Shown: positions 41,487 to 50,227 of the stretch, piece after piece
How positions within the stretch are numbered: position 1 is the first letter of the stretch
How the letters are laid out: each line of letters opens with the position of its first letter
The notes under the pieces: generated by a model
Told to the model about the DNA's origin: nothing
Seen by the model: only the letters and a program-made list of their open reading frames with translations
Databases searched by the model: none
DNA from: Halococcus thailandensis JCM 13552
GTDB taxonomy: Archaea > Halobacteriota > Halobacteria > Halobacteriales > Halococcaceae
Assembly: GCF_000336715.1 (NCBI RefSeq)
Contig: NZ_AOMF01000155.1
Location: 71,269 to 135,268 of the forward strand
DNA: 64,000 nucleotides
Reading direction: 5' to 3'
Made by a program: the position numbers and the translations under genes

Positions 41487-41771
41487 ATGCAGACGTGGCT
41501 ATCGCTGGTCGAGGCCGACGGAGCGGAGTTTCAGGACCTCCAAGAGCTCGCTTCGCTGTGGGGTGACATCAATCTCGAAGTCGAGGAGCTCGACGCCGAG
41601 ATGATCGACACCTACGCGCTGCTCGGCCGGTTCGACTTCCTCCTGGTCTTCGAGGCTCCCGACCGCGATACGGTGTTCGAGCTCTCGCTGGCCGCCGAGC
41701 GCCATGGGCTCGACATGACGACGATGGAGGGCGTGCCGATCGAACATTTCGGCCACCTGATCGACGAGTAG
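41487..41771 (+). CDS. GYD-domain protein
   Basis: A 94-residue single-domain protein with the ferredoxin-like GYD fold. The order EVEELDAEMIDTYALLGRFDFLLVFEAPD, then TVFELSLAAERHGLDMTTMEGVPIEHF, matches the usual GYD protein with Gly-Arg-(Y/F)-Asp. The Met at 41487 is supported by a start right at MQTWLSLVEAD, while the longer frame reads across the divergent 47-residue ORF. Function unknown. It converges on the DUF424 gene with a 1-bp gap. Confidence 0.78.
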   Translation: MQTWLSLVEADGAEFQDLQELASLWGDINLEVEELDAEMIDTYALLGRFDFLLVFEAPDRDTVFELSLAAERHGLDMTTMEGVPIEHFGHLIDE

Positions 41772-41772
41772 C

Positions 41773-42066
41773 TCAGCCGAGCCGGACGAGCTGGGCGTGA
41801 GTCGTCCCGCCCACGTCGAGGACGTTCGTCTCCTCGACGAAGCCGTGTTCGACCGCGAGATCCACGGATCGAGCGCCGACGATGTTCGCCACGCGAGCAC
41901 GGGCGAGGCTCGCCACGACGCGCTCCTCGTCGGCGGGTTCGCCGTCGTAGAACTCTTCGGTGACCTCGAAGGTCACGCCGTCGTTCTCGAAGCTCTCGCC
42001 GAGCACGTCGTCGTCGCAGACGGCGACGAGCCGTCCTTCAGCTGTTTCGCGCTCGTTGACGATCAC
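41773..42066 (-). CDS. DUF424 family protein
   Basis: A 97-residue archaeal protein starting VIVNERETAEGRLVAVCDDDVLG, matching the DUF424 pattern MxVNxRET..G.LVAxCD. The GTG start at 42066 lies 29 bp inside the end of the TPR gene, so translation is probably coupled. The family sits near archaeal translation genes but has no assigned activity. The C-terminal half (VVASLARARVANIVGARSVDLAVEHGFV) is helical. Confidence 0.8.
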   Translation of the reverse strand: MIVNERETAEGRLVAVCDDDVLGESFENDGVTFEVTEEFYDGEPADEERVVASLARARVANIVGARSVDLAVEHGFVEETNVLDVGGTTHAQLVRLG

Positions 42067-42817
42067 GGACGAGTTCCTCCTCGGCCTCCTCGCGCATTTC
42101 TCTGGCCTCTTCGGCGACCTCCTCGGCACGCTCGTCCTCGCCGACCTCTTCGAGCGCGCGAGCCTTCTCCTCCAGCACCTCGGCGTTGCGGAAGCCGAGC
42201 CGGAGCGCGTTGTCGAAGCTGTCGAGCGCGTCCTCGGCGAGCCCGCGTTCGAGCAGGAAGAAGCCGCGGTTGTACCAGCCCTGCCCGAAGCGCTGGTCGC
42301 GCTCGACGGCGCGCTCGGCGTGTTCGAGCGCCTGCTCGCTGCGCCCGCTCTCCCAGAGCGCGTACGCCAGATTGGTCTCGGCGCTGGCGGTGTGGTCGGG
42401 ATCGGCGTCGATGTCGAGCGCCTCCCGGTAGGCCCCGATGGCGGCGTCGTACTCCTCCAGTTCGGCGTGGGCCGCGCCCTTGTTCACCCGAGCCTCCTGT
42501 TCGACGCGGTCGTCGTCGGCGAACTGGGCGGCGCGCTCGAAGGTTTCGGTGGCCTGTTCGTACCGGTTGATCTCGATATAGCTCAGTCCCACCTCGACGA
42601 GCTCCTCGACGTCGACGTCCTCGGTGCCGAGCTGGCGCTCGTCGAGCAGTTCTGTCAGGACGCGGGAGTCGATCGGGTCGACCTCGCTCGGGTCGACGGA
42701 AAGCTCGGGCGGGTCGAGATCGAACCCGTCGGGATCGTCGAACCCCTCGCCCTCGGAGAAGGGATGGTCGTCTTGCCCGTGGCCCGCGTCACGATCGCGC
42801 GGGTCGTCGTCGGTCAT
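42038..42817 (-). CDS. Tetratricopeptide-repeat protein
   Basis: A 259-residue acidic protein. Residues 1-65 are Asp- and Glu-rich and disordered. Four to five TPR units follow, for example VEVGLSYIEINRYEQATETFERAAQF, VNKGAAHAELEEYDAAIGAYREAL, TNLAYALWESGRSEQALEHAERAV and WYNRGFFLLERGLAEDALDSFDNAL, then a basic-acidic helix. TPRs mediate protein contacts; partners are unknown. The end of the gene is overlapped by the DUF424 start. Confidence 0.88.
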   Translation of the reverse strand: MTDDDPRDRDAGHGQDDHPFSEGEGFDDPDGFDLDPPELSVDPSEVDPIDSRVLTELLDERQLGTEDVDVEELVEVGLSYIEINRYEQATETFERAAQFADDDRVEQEARVNKGAAHAELEEYDAAIGAYREALDIDADPDHTASAETNLAYALWESGRSEQALEHAERAVERDQRFGQGWYNRGFFLLERGLAEDALDSFDNALRLGFRNAEVLEEKARALEEVGEDERAEEVAEEAREMREEAEEELVRDRQRARNS

Positions 42818-42869
42818 GGCCTCCCTATGTGACGACCGTGATTAAGACCTGTGGCCTCCTCGTTCCACC

Positions 42870-43421
42870 ATGCGCCTGTTCGTCAGCGTCGATCTCGCGG
42901 GGTTCGATACCGAAATCGAGCGCATCCAGGACCGATTCGCCGACGCGAGCGGCGTCAGACGCACCGATCCCGAAAGCGTCCACGTCACGCTGAAGTTCCT
43001 CGGCGACGTGGACGACGAGCGCGTCCCGACCCTCACCGACGCGCTCGAAACGGCGATCGACGGGGCAGGCGTCGATCCCTTCACCACCGAATTCGGCGGC
43101 CTCGGTGCGTTCCCGAGCGAGGAGTACATCCGCGTGCTCTGGATCGGCGTCCGCGAGGGTGGCGACGAACTGACCCGGCTGCACGAGGCGATCGAGGAGC
43201 GGACCACCGAGATGGGTTTCGACCCGGAAGACCACGAGTTCACACCGCACGCGACGATCGCGCGGATGGATCACGCCGGCGGGAAAGAGCACGTCCAGCG
43301 CGTGCTTCGCGAGGACGATCCCACGATTGGAGCCCGCGAGATCGAGGCGGTCGAACTGACCGAGAGCGTTCTCACGGACGACGGAGCCGACTACACCACC
43401 GTCGAGCGGTTCGCGTTGTGA
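42870..43421 (+). CDS. thpR: RNA 2',3'-cyclic phosphodiesterase ThpR
   Basis: A 183-residue 2H-phosphoesterase that opens 2',3'-cyclic phosphate at RNA ends, and can also join tRNA halves in vitro. The two catalytic H-x-T motifs are HVTLKFLG (His 38, Thr 40) and HATIARM (His 127, Thr 129), about 90 residues apart as in the family. MRLFVSVDL is the usual start. It lies 57 bp ahead of the L39e operon on the same strand. Confidence 0.92.
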   Translation: MRLFVSVDLAGFDTEIERIQDRFADASGVRRTDPESVHVTLKFLGDVDDERVPTLTDALETAIDGAGVDPFTTEFGGLGAFPSEEYIRVLWIGVREGGDELTRLHEAIEERTTEMGFDPEDHEFTPHATIARMDHAGGKEHVQRVLREDDPTIGAREIEAVELTESVLTDDGADYTTVERFAL

Positions 43422-43447
43422 CCGATCGGCGGACAGAAGGACAAGGA

Positions 43448-43453
43448 TTTAAG
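43448..43453 (+). promoter_or_regulatory. Putative TATA element of the L39e operon
   Basis: TTTAAG occurs 25 bp upstream of the L39e ATG, in the context AAGGATTTAAGCG. The spacing suits an archaeal TATA box giving a leaderless or near-leaderless transcript. It is a single short motif, so support is limited. Confidence 0.45.
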
Positions 43454-43477
43454 CGCCGCGGCGGAAACGAACCCACC

Positions 43478-43630
43478 ATGAGCAAGAACTCGAAGGCGAA
43501 GAAGAAACGCCTCGGGAAACTCGAACGACAGAACTCCCGCGTGCCGGCGTGGGTCATCATGAAAACCGACCGCGACACGATGCGCAACCCCAAACGGCGC
43601 AACTGGCGGCGGAGCGACACGGACGAATGA
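43478..43630 (+). CDS. rpl39e: Ribosomal protein L39e
   Basis: The 50-residue, strongly basic protein ([20 protein letters not shown], then [15 protein letters not shown]) matches archaeal/eukaryotic L39e, a short helix lining the peptide exit tunnel. Being very basic, it stands out among acidic halophile proteins. First gene of the translation cluster; its stop overlaps the L31e start by ATGA, giving coupled synthesis. Confidence 0.95.
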   Translation: MSKNSKAKKKRLGKLERQNSRVPAWVIMKTDRDTMRNPKRRNWRRSDTDE

Positions 43631-43905
43631 GCGCCGAGGACTTCGAGGAGCGCGTCGTCACCGTGCCGCTCCGCAAGGTGAAGGCGGGCGCGAACCACGA
43701 AGGTGCCGATAGAGCGATGACGCTCATCCGCGAGCATCTCGCCCAGCACTTCAAGGCCGATCCCGACACCGTTCGCCTCGACCCCTCGATCAACGAGGCG
43801 GTCTGGGCACGCGGGCGCTCGAACCCGCCGAGCAAGCTTCGCGTGCGCGCGGCCCGCTTCGAGGAGGAGGGCGAGCGCGTCGTCGAAGCCGAGCACGCCG
43901 AATAA
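43627..43905 (+). CDS. rpl31e: Ribosomal protein L31e
   Basis: The 92-residue large-subunit protein lies near the exit tunnel. Visible features are [23 protein letters not shown], a [23 protein letters not shown] segment and a terminal acidic tail. It overlaps L39e by four bases and ends one base before the GTG of aIF6, so the three genes form one transcript with tight translational coupling. Confidence 0.95.
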   Translation: MSAEDFEERVVTVPLRKVKAGANHEGADRAMTLIREHLAQHFKADPDTVRLDPSINEAVWARGRSNPPSKLRVRAARFEEEGERVVEAEHAE

Positions 43906-43906
43906 C

Positions 43907-44572
43907 GTGCTCCGCGCGGCCTTTTCCGGTTCCTCGTACGTCGGCGTCTTCGCCCGTGCGACCGACCACTGCGTGCTCGTCAGACCCGACATCGAGGAGT
44001 CGTTCCTCGACGAACTCACCGACGAGCTCGACGTGCCCGCCGTGAAGACGACGATCGCCGGCTCCGGCACAGTGGGTGCGCTCGTCGCCGGCAACGCGAA
44101 CGGGCTGCTCGCGACCGATCGCATCACGTCGACCGAGCGCGAGCGCATCGCCGACGTCGTCGATCTCCCGGTCGCGACGCTGCCCGGCCGGATCAACGCC
44201 GCCGGCAACGTCGTGCTGGCAAACGACGAGGGTGCCTACGTCCATCCCGACCTCCCGGACGAGGCCGTCGAGGCGGTCGGCGACCATCTCGACGTGCCGG
44301 TCGAGCAGGGGATGCTCGCGGGCGTCCGTACCGTGGGGACGGCGGCGGTCGCCACCGATCGCGGCGTGCTCTGTCATCCGCAGGCGACCGACGAGGAGCT
44401 CGACTTTCTGGAGGAGCTGCTCGGCGTGCCGGCGGACATCGGGACCGTGAACTACGGCGCGCCGCTCGTCGGCTCGGGGCTGCTCGCGAACGCGGCGGGT
44501 TACGTCGCCGGCGAGGAGTGTACGGGGCCGGAGCTCGGCCGCATCGAGGACGCGCTCGGCTACATCGACTGA
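43907..44572 (+). CDS. tif6: Translation initiation factor aIF6
   Basis: A 221-residue factor that binds the large ribosomal subunit and blocks premature joining to the small subunit. The pentein-fold repeats are visible: [56 protein letters not shown] and [16 protein letters not shown]. It starts with GTG at 43907, one base after the L31e stop. Followed by a 112-bp gap and then prefoldin alpha. Confidence 0.95.
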   Translation: MLRAAFSGSSYVGVFARATDHCVLVRPDIEESFLDELTDELDVPAVKTTIAGSGTVGALVAGNANGLLATDRITSTERERIADVVDLPVATLPGRINAAGNVVLANDEGAYVHPDLPDEAVEAVGDHLDVPVEQGMLAGVRTVGTAAVATDRGVLCHPQATDEELDFLEELLGVPADIGTVNYGAPLVGSGLLANAAGYVAGEECTGPELGRIEDALGYID

Positions 44573-44622
44573 GAGCGCCGACAGAGGACAACATACTTCC
44601 GGCGCGCTCACCCAGCGGGGAT

Positions 44623-44688
44623 ATGGATACGTTCGTCACTGACAGCGAGACGCATAGTCGAGTGTACCGCACGGAGGCAGGCCGATGA
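44623..44688 (+). other. 21-codon ORF overlapping prefoldin start
   Basis: A short ORF (MDTFVTDSETHSRVYRTEAGR) whose TGA overlaps the prefoldin ATG as ATGA. It lies where haloarchaea usually encode ribosomal protein L18a (LX) between aIF6 and prefoldin, as I recall, but it has no L18a similarity. It might be a leader peptide, a truncated gene or chance. Confidence 0.35.
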
Positions 44689-45158
44689 GTCTGGGTGGTG
44701 GCGGCGGTGGCGGCCAGCTCGAACAGCTCTCGCAGGAGCTCGATGCTCTCGAACGCCAAAAGGAGGCGATGGAGGACGAGATCGAGGAGTTCCGCGAGGA
44801 GCAGCAGGAGATCGACGAGGCGACCGAGGCGCTCGAAAACCTCGACAGCGGCGCGACGGTGCAGGTGCCCCTCGGCGGCGACGCCTACGTTCGTGCAGAG
44901 GTCCAGAACGTCGACGAGACGGTCGTGAGCCTCGGCGGTGGCTACGCGGCCGAGCGCGACGAGGAGGGGGCGATCGAGACGCTCGAACATAAGCGCGACG
45001 CGCTCGACGACCGCATCGAGGAGGTCGACGACGAGATCACGGAGATCGAGAGCGAGCGCGACCAGCTCGAACAGCAGGCCCAGCAGCTCCAGCAGCAGCA
45101 GATGCAGCAGCTCCAGGGCCAGATGGGTGGGCTGGGAGAGGAATCGGACGACGAGTAG
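44685..45158 (+). CDS. pfdA: Prefoldin subunit alpha
   Basis: The 157-residue chaperone subunit (GimC) delivers unfolded proteins to the thermosome. Long N- and C-terminal coiled-coil helices (residues 10-50 and 95-140) flank the beta hairpin GATVQVPLGGDAYVRAEVQNVDETVVSLGGGYAAER. A Gly-rich N-terminus and a Gln-rich C-terminal helix (QQAQQLQQQQMQQLQ) are unusual but fit coil ends. It is followed by ftsY with a 3-bp gap. The start is shared by ATGA overlap with a short upstream ORF. Confidence 0.93.
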   Translation: MSLGGGGGGGQLEQLSQELDALERQKEAMEDEIEEFREEQQEIDEATEALENLDSGATVQVPLGGDAYVRAEVQNVDETVVSLGGGYAAERDEEGAIETLEHKRDALDDRIEEVDDEITEIESERDQLEQQAQQLQQQQMQQLQGQMGGLGEESDDE

Positions 45159-45161
45159 GCG

Positions 45162-46610
45162 ATGTTCGACGGACTCAAAGACCGACTCAGCAGTTTTCGC
45201 CGCGACGCCGAGGAGGAGATCGACGAGGCGGCCGCCGATATCGAGGACGAGGAGAGCGTCGAAGAGTCGGATGCGGCCGCCGAGACCGCCGACCCCGTTC
45301 CCGAGAGCGATGCCGACACGGTCGGGGACACCGAACCCGACGAGGCTGGCGATCCGGCCGCCGAACCCGAAACGACCGATTCTCCGTCGGCGGAGCCCGA
45401 AGCGTCTGTCGAACCCGAAACCCCGGTCGAATCCGACGGATCGGACGAACTCGACACACCGACGGAACCCGACACGCCGGTCGACGAGTCGGTCGGTAGT
45501 GAACCGGACGGTAGCGAGTCGACGGAATCCGAGACGGCGGTCGAACCCGAGACGGCCGAACCGTCGATCGATGAGACCGAGACAGTAGGGACGGACGAAG
45601 CGGATGACGTCGGCGAAACGGAAGCCGAGCCAGAGGCTGCGGACGAGCGCGAACCAACCAGGCTGCGTCGCCCGTCACCGTCGGCGGCCGACGAGACCGA
45701 AGACGAGGGTGACGACTCGCTTGGACTCGGAACGCGCGCGAAGCTGTTCGCCACCGGCCAGTCGCTCATCGAGGCCGCCGAACTGGAGGAGCCGCTGTTC
45801 GAGCTGGAGATGGCGCTGCTCGAAAGCGACGTCGAGATGAGCGTCACCGAGGCGATCCTCGACCGCCTGCGCGAGGAACTCACCGGCGCGACGCGTGCGC
45901 AGGTGAAGGGTACGGGACTGGTCGTCGAGGAGGCGCTCGCGGAGGCGCTCCGCGAGGTCATCTCGGTCGGCCAGTTCGACTTCGAGCAGCGGATCGTCGC
46001 GGCCGACAAACCCGTGACGATCGTCTTCACCGGCGTCAACGGCGTCGGTAAGACCACGACGATCGCCAAACTCGCGCGCTATTTCGAGGAGCGCGGGCTC
46101 TCGACCGTGCTCGCGAACGGCGACACCTATCGCGCGGGCGCGAACCAGCAACTCGGCGAACACGCCGAGAACCTCGACAAGGAGTATATCACCCACGAAC
46201 AAGGATCCGACCCGGCGGCCGTGCTCTACGACGCCGTCGAGTACGCCGAGGCCCACGACATCGACGTGGTGCTCGGCGATACGGCGGGTCGGCTCCACAC
46301 CTCGAACGACCTGATGGCCCAGCTGGAGAAGATCGACCGCGTCGTCGATCCCGACATGACGCTGTTCGTCGACGAGGCAGTCGCGGGTCAGGACGCGACG
46401 AACCGCGCCAGCGAGTTCGACGACGCCGCGACGATCGACGGCGCGATCCTCGCGAAGGCCGACGCCGACTCGCAGGGTGGCGCGGCCATCTCGATCGCGC
46501 ACGTCACCGGCAAACCCATCCTCTTTTTGGGCACCGGCCAGGGCTACGATGATCTCGCACGGTTCGACCCCGACGTGCTCGTCGATCGGCTGCTCGGTGA
46601 CGAGGAGTAG
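45162..46610 (+). CDS. ftsY: Signal recognition particle receptor FtsY
   Basis: A 482-residue SRP receptor GTPase that docks ribosome-SRP complexes at the membrane. Residues 15-185 are a long, extremely acidic and Thr/Pro-rich A domain with repeats such as EPETPVESDG, which probably mediates lipid or translocon contact. The NG part starts near 200: GVNGVGKTTTIAKLARYFEERG (G1), DTYRAGANQQLGEHAE, DTAGRLHTSNDLMAQLEK (G3) and KADADSQGGAAIS (TKxD-like). Stop and start are close to prefoldin (3 bp), and srp54 follows after 90 bp. Confidence 0.95.
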   Translation: MFDGLKDRLSSFRRDAEEEIDEAAADIEDEESVEESDAAAETADPVPESDADTVGDTEPDEAGDPAAEPETTDSPSAEPEASVEPETPVESDGSDELDTPTEPDTPVDESVGSEPDGSESTESETAVEPETAEPSIDETETVGTDEADDVGETEAEPEAADEREPTRLRRPSPSAADETEDEGDDSLGLGTRAKLFATGQSLIEAAELEEPLFELEMALLESDVEMSVTEAILDRLREELTGATRAQVKGTGLVVEEALAEALREVISVGQFDFEQRIVAADKPVTIVFTGVNGVGKTTTIAKLARYFEERGLSTVLANGDTYRAGANQQLGEHAENLDKEYITHEQGSDPAAVLYDAVEYAEAHDIDVVLGDTAGRLHTSNDLMAQLEKIDRVVDPDMTLFVDEAVAGQDATNRASEFDDAATIDGAILAKADADSQGGAAISIAHVTGKPILFLGTGQGYDDLARFDPDVLVDRLLGDEE

Positions 46611-46700
46611 CGAAATTTCGTTCGAGTTGCACTCGTGACTCTCCCTGAAATACTGGCTGTCCAGAAGGCCTTTAACCGCTACACGGCCTAATCCCGCCAA

Positions 46701-48098
46701 ATGGTACTCGACGATCTCGGGAGTTCCCTGCGGGGCACTCTCGACCGACTGCAAGGAAAGACGCGCCTCGACGAGGAGGACGTCGAGGAGGTCGTCCGGG
46801 AGATCCAGCGCTCGCTGATCCAGGCCGATGTCGAGATCGACCTCGTGATGGAACTCTCCGACGAGATCGAGCGACGTGCGCTCGAGGAGGAGCCGCCGGG
46901 CGGGACGACGGCCCGGGATTTCGTCCTCCGGATCGTCTACGAGGAGATGGTCGATCTCGTCGGCGACAGCACCGAGCTCCCGCTGGAATCACAGACGATC
47001 CTCCTCGCCGGGCTCCAGGGGTCGGGGAAGACGACCACGGCGGCCAAGATGGCCTGGTGGTTCTCGAAGAAAGGCCTTCGTCCTGCGATCATCCAGACCG
47101 ACACCTTCCGTCCGGGTGCGTACGATCAGGCCGAGGAGATGGCCAGTCGCGCCGAGGTCAGCTTCTACGGCGATCCGGACAACGACGATCCGGTCGAGAT
47201 CGCCCGCGAGGGGCTCGCCGCCACCGAGGAGGCCGACGTCCACATCGTCGATACGGCGGGTCGCCACGCGCTGGAGGAGGGGCTTATCGACGAGATCGAG
47301 GCGATCGATGCGACCGTCGATCCGGATCGCAGACTGCTCGTGATGGACGCGGCGATCGGGCAGGGTGCGAAGGATCAGGCCCAGCGCTTCGAGGAGGCCA
47401 TCGGCGTCGATGGCGTCGTGATCACGAAACTCGACGGGACGGCGAAGGGTGGCGGGGCGCTCACCGCGGTCAACGAGACCGACTCGTCGATCGCGTTCCT
47501 CGGGACGGGCGAGACGGTTCAGGACGTCGAGCGCTTCGAACCGAACGGCTTCATCTCCCGGCTACTTGGGATGGGCGATCTCAAGCAGCTCGCCGAGCGC
47601 GTCGAGCGCGCGATGGAGACCGGCGACGAGGAGGAAGACTGGGACCCAGAGGACATCATGTCCGGCCAGTTCACGCTCAAGGACATGCGCCACCAGATGA
47701 ACGCGATGAACAAGATGGGGCCGCTCGATCAGGTGCTCGACATGATCCCCGGGCTCGGCGGCGGGATCAAGGATCAACTGCCCGACGACGCGATGGACGT
47801 CACGCAGGATCGAATGCGGAGCTTCGAGGTCGTCATGGACTCGATGACCGAGAAGGAGCTCGAAAACCCCCGTTCCGTGGGCGCGAACCAGGTCCGCCGC
47901 GTCGCCCGCGGCTCCGGCCAGCCCGAGGAGCGCGTCCAGGAACTGCTCGAACAACACCGGATGATGGAGCGCACCCTCAAACAGTTCCAGGGAATGGGCG
48001 ATGCCGACATGCAGCGGATGATGAAGCGCATGGAAGGCGAAGGCGGTGGCGGGATGGGCGGCATGGGTGGAATGGGCGGCGGTGGCGGCCCGTTCTGA
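46701..48098 (+). CDS. srp54: Signal recognition particle 54-kDa protein
   Basis: The 465-residue GTPase binds signal sequences and 7S RNA. The NG domain has [18 protein letters not shown] (G1), [28 protein letters not shown] (G3) and [13 protein letters not shown] (G4). The M domain begins near [32 protein letters not shown], the SRP RNA- and signal-binding region, and the C-terminus is Met/Gly-rich ([16 protein letters not shown]). Partner of the FtsY encoded 90 bp upstream; a segment GGCCTTTAACCGC about 25 bp ahead of the start could be its own TATA. Confidence 0.96.
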   Translation: MVLDDLGSSLRGTLDRLQGKTRLDEEDVEEVVREIQRSLIQADVEIDLVMELSDEIERRALEEEPPGGTTARDFVLRIVYEEMVDLVGDSTELPLESQTILLAGLQGSGKTTTAAKMAWWFSKKGLRPAIIQTDTFRPGAYDQAEEMASRAEVSFYGDPDNDDPVEIAREGLAATEEADVHIVDTAGRHALEEGLIDEIEAIDATVDPDRRLLVMDAAIGQGAKDQAQRFEEAIGVDGVVITKLDGTAKGGGALTAVNETDSSIAFLGTGETVQDVERFEPNGFISRLLGMGDLKQLAERVERAMETGDEEEDWDPEDIMSGQFTLKDMRHQMNAMNKMGPLDQVLDMIPGLGGGIKDQLPDDAMDVTQDRMRSFEVVMDSMTEKELENPRSVGANQVRRVARGSGQPEERVQELLEQHRMMERTLKQFQGMGDADMQRMMKRMEGEGGGGMGGMGGMGGGGGPF

Positions 48099-48144
48099 GA
48101 GCACGAAACGACGAATTTTCACCGACACCGATGCTTCTGGCGGA

Positions 48145-48480
48145 CTATTCGTCGGGTTCGATATACGCCAGCAGCTGCTCGACGGTTCTGGTGACGATGG
48201 CAGCGTCGAGACGCCCCTGTCGGTGAGTGACGTCCGCCCGTTGTGGCGAGTGAATCGCCCACGGGAGCACGTAGCTCCGTTTCGGTGTTCCGCCGTCGAT
48301 CCAATCGGCCTCTCGAATCGGGATGGCCGCGTCGTGGCCGCTCGTCGAGAGCGCGACCGCCATATGCTGTTCGTCGCCGAACGGATGCATTTCGTCGTTC
48401 AACACGAGCCACGGACGACCGGCGGCTCCGTCCTTGAACGGGTCGTCGCTCCATACGACATCGCCGCGCTCGACACTCAT
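48145..48480 (-). CDS. PemK/MazF-like toxin candidate
   Basis: A 111-residue protein with the MazF/PemK beta-barrel pattern: VERGDVVWSDDPFKDGAAGRPWLVLND at the start, VALSTSGHDAAIPIREADW in the middle, and SYVLPWAIHSPQRADVTHRQGRL. MazF-type proteins cut RNA when their antitoxin is absent. The Met at 48480 overlaps the stop of the upstream HTH gene by four bases, the usual toxin-antitoxin geometry. Halophile members of this family can also be non-toxic, so the assignment needs functional support. Confidence 0.75.
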   Translation of the reverse strand: MSVERGDVVWSDDPFKDGAAGRPWLVLNDEMHPFGDEQHMAVALSTSGHDAAIPIREADWIDGGTPKRSYVLPWAIHSPQRADVTHRQGRLDAAIVTRTVEQLLAYIEPDE

Positions 48481-48833
48481 TCGGTCGTTCCGTCCTCGGC
48501 GGCGTATGCCAACCACTCGTCGCGGTCCTCGCTGCCGTGGCGCTCGTCGAGTGCTTTGGTGATGCGGTGGAGCGCCATCGCTCCCGTTAGCCGCTCCTCA
48601 TCGTCGGTGATCGCCCAGTACTGCCCGCGGTGGCGAACTAGTTCGCGGTCGTGGAGTCGACTCAGAACCGGACCGATCGATCCGCGCTTGACACCCGTTC
48701 GGTTGCTGATCTCCGATTGTGTCCACGCGCGATCGTCGTGGCTGGCGAGAAAGCTGACGACCCGTTCGGCGTTGGTCGGCCGGTTGAGGGCGTCCCCATC
48801 CCCGTCCTCGAAACGCTCGATGTCTATCGACAT
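48477..48833 (-). CDS. MarR/HTH-type winged-helix protein, toxin partner
   Basis: A 118-residue protein. Its HTH reads AERVVSFLASHDDRAWTQSEISNRTGVKRGSIGPVLSRLHDRELVRHRGQYWAITDDEERL, with a helical C-terminus. Start MSIDIERFEDGDGDAL at 48833 is chosen because the longer frame crosses the promoter. It precedes the PemK-like gene with ATGA overlap, so it is probably the antitoxin and autorepressor. Confidence 0.75.
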   Translation of the reverse strand: MSIDIERFEDGDGDALNRPTNAERVVSFLASHDDRAWTQSEISNRTGVKRGSIGPVLSRLHDRELVRHRGQYWAITDDEERLTGAMALHRITKALDERHGSEDRDEWLAYAAEDGTTE

Positions 48834-48943
48834 GTCTGTACTACGTGTCTTATTGTAATAGATGTATTGGCGTACTAGTGGTATCCGAATCATTGCCGTC
48901 GGATGGGGACCGATTTTTACCGGTGGCGGCGCTCGACACGCCA

Positions 48944-49528
48944 ATGAGCGTCGTCGAGGTCGCGCGCGAGGCCTACCGCGAAGCGCTGCCGGCGCTGTCG
49001 GTGAGCCTCGTCGCCGGGCTTCTCTCGGGGGTCGTTCTCGGCGGGATGCAGGACGAACTCCGGGTCGTCAGTGGACTGCTCATGCTCGTGCCGGCGTTTC
49101 TGGCCACGCGGGGCAACGTCTTCGGCTCCTTCGGCGCGCGGTTGGCGACCGCGCTCCATCAGGGGCTCATCGAACCGCGGGTGCGCGGTGGCGACGAGCG
49201 CCTTCGGTCGGCAGTCACGGCCGCTCTCGTGAACGCGCTGCTCGTGAGCGTCTTCGCCGCCGTCGCCACGTATTTCGTGCTGACGCTGCTCGGACTGCCC
49301 CACGCCTCGCTGCTCACGCTCGTTGCGATCGCCACCATCGCGGGCGCGCTCTCCGGTGCCGTTCTGGCGACGGCGGTCGTGGTGGTGGTCTTTGCGGGCT
49401 ACCGGCGCGGCTACAACCCCGACACCATCGTGGGGCCGGTCGTGACGACCACCGGCGACGTCTTCGGACTCCTCTTTCTCCTCCTGGCCGTCCGGGTCGT
49501 CCTCGCGCTGCTCGGAGGTGGCGGCTGA
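48944..49528 (+). CDS. MgtE-like divalent cation transporter, first half
   Basis: A 194-residue membrane protein covering half of an MgtE/SLC41-type channel domain. About five helices; the signature RVVSGLLMLVPAFLATRGNVFGSFGARLATALHQG corresponds to the PxxxxxxGN(x)GxQ region of MgtE. It lacks the N and CBS domains found in bacterial MgtE. Its TGA stop abuts the GTG start of the next gene, which encodes the matching second half, so a heterodimeric Mg2+ or other cation channel is likely. Confidence 0.8.
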   Translation: MSVVEVAREAYREALPALSVSLVAGLLSGVVLGGMQDELRVVSGLLMLVPAFLATRGNVFGSFGARLATALHQGLIEPRVRGGDERLRSAVTAALVNALLVSVFAAVATYFVLTLLGLPHASLLTLVAIATIAGALSGAVLATAVVVVVFAGYRRGYNPDTIVGPVVTTTGDVFGLLFLLLAVRVVLALLGGGG

Positions 49529-50086
49529 GTGGCGACCGAGTGGTCGGTACGGGCGATCACGCGCGCAATGCTGCCGATCCTCTTCGTGCTCACGCTCGTC
49601 GAACTCGGGAGCGGTCTCGTGCTCGACTCGTTCGAGGCAACCCTGCTCCAGTTCCCCTCGCTGCTCGTGCTCGTGCCCGTCACCATCGGCACCGCCGGCA
49701 ACCTCGGGAGCGTGCTCGCCGCGCGACTCTCGACGGCCCTCCATCTGGGACGACTCTCCTTCGAGCCCGACGACGAGGTGCTCGCGGGCAACGCCGTCGC
49801 GACCATCGCCCTCTCGTTCACCGTCTTTCCGGCCGTGGGTGCCGGTGCGTGGGCGCTGTCGGCGCTCGTCGCCGAAACCCAGCTCGCGCTCGCGACGGTC
49901 CTGCTGGTCGCGACGGCCAGCGGCGCGATCCTGGCCGTGCTCGCCGTTCTCGTCACCGTCGTGGCGACCTACGCCGCCTACCGGTTCGGGCTCGATCCCG
50001 ACGACGTGGTGATCCCCGTCGTGACGAACGTCTCGGACGTGCTCGGGGTCGTCGTTCTGTTCGTCGTCGTCCAGATCGTCGTCTGA
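49529..50086 (+). CDS. MgtE-like divalent cation transporter, second half
   Basis: A 185-residue paralogue of the preceding protein, with the same layout. Its signature is LLQFPSLLVLVPVTIGTAGNLGSVLAARLSTALHLG, and a final helix block is PDDVVIPVVTNVSDVLGVVVLF. GTG start directly at the upstream stop. The pair reconstitutes the internal repeat that is fused in eukaryotic SLC41 and other haloarchaeal proteins. Ion specificity is inferred from family only. Confidence 0.8.
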   Translation: MATEWSVRAITRAMLPILFVLTLVELGSGLVLDSFEATLLQFPSLLVLVPVTIGTAGNLGSVLAARLSTALHLGRLSFEPDDEVLAGNAVATIALSFTVFPAVGAGAWALSALVAETQLALATVLLVATASGAILAVLAVLVTVVATYAAYRFGLDPDDVVIPVVTNVSDVLGVVVLFVVVQIVV

Positions 50087-50227
50087 TCCGTCGGATAGCG
50101 CTGGCCGAGAATCTGTAACACGAAAAACAGCTCGCTGTAGTGGGTTCTTGGAATCGTATCTTCACGCATTTCTGTCCGACAGTGAGCATGACGGCGGATT
50201 TAGGGCCCTGGCCACGCTCGGTGACAC

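Noticed and set aside
44942-46069. Ser/Ala-rich 375-codon frame opposite ftsY that looks like a surface-protein linker
   Set aside because: It is the reverse of the acidic repeat tract in FtsY; Ser and Ala runs arise from reading Asp/Glu codons backwards.
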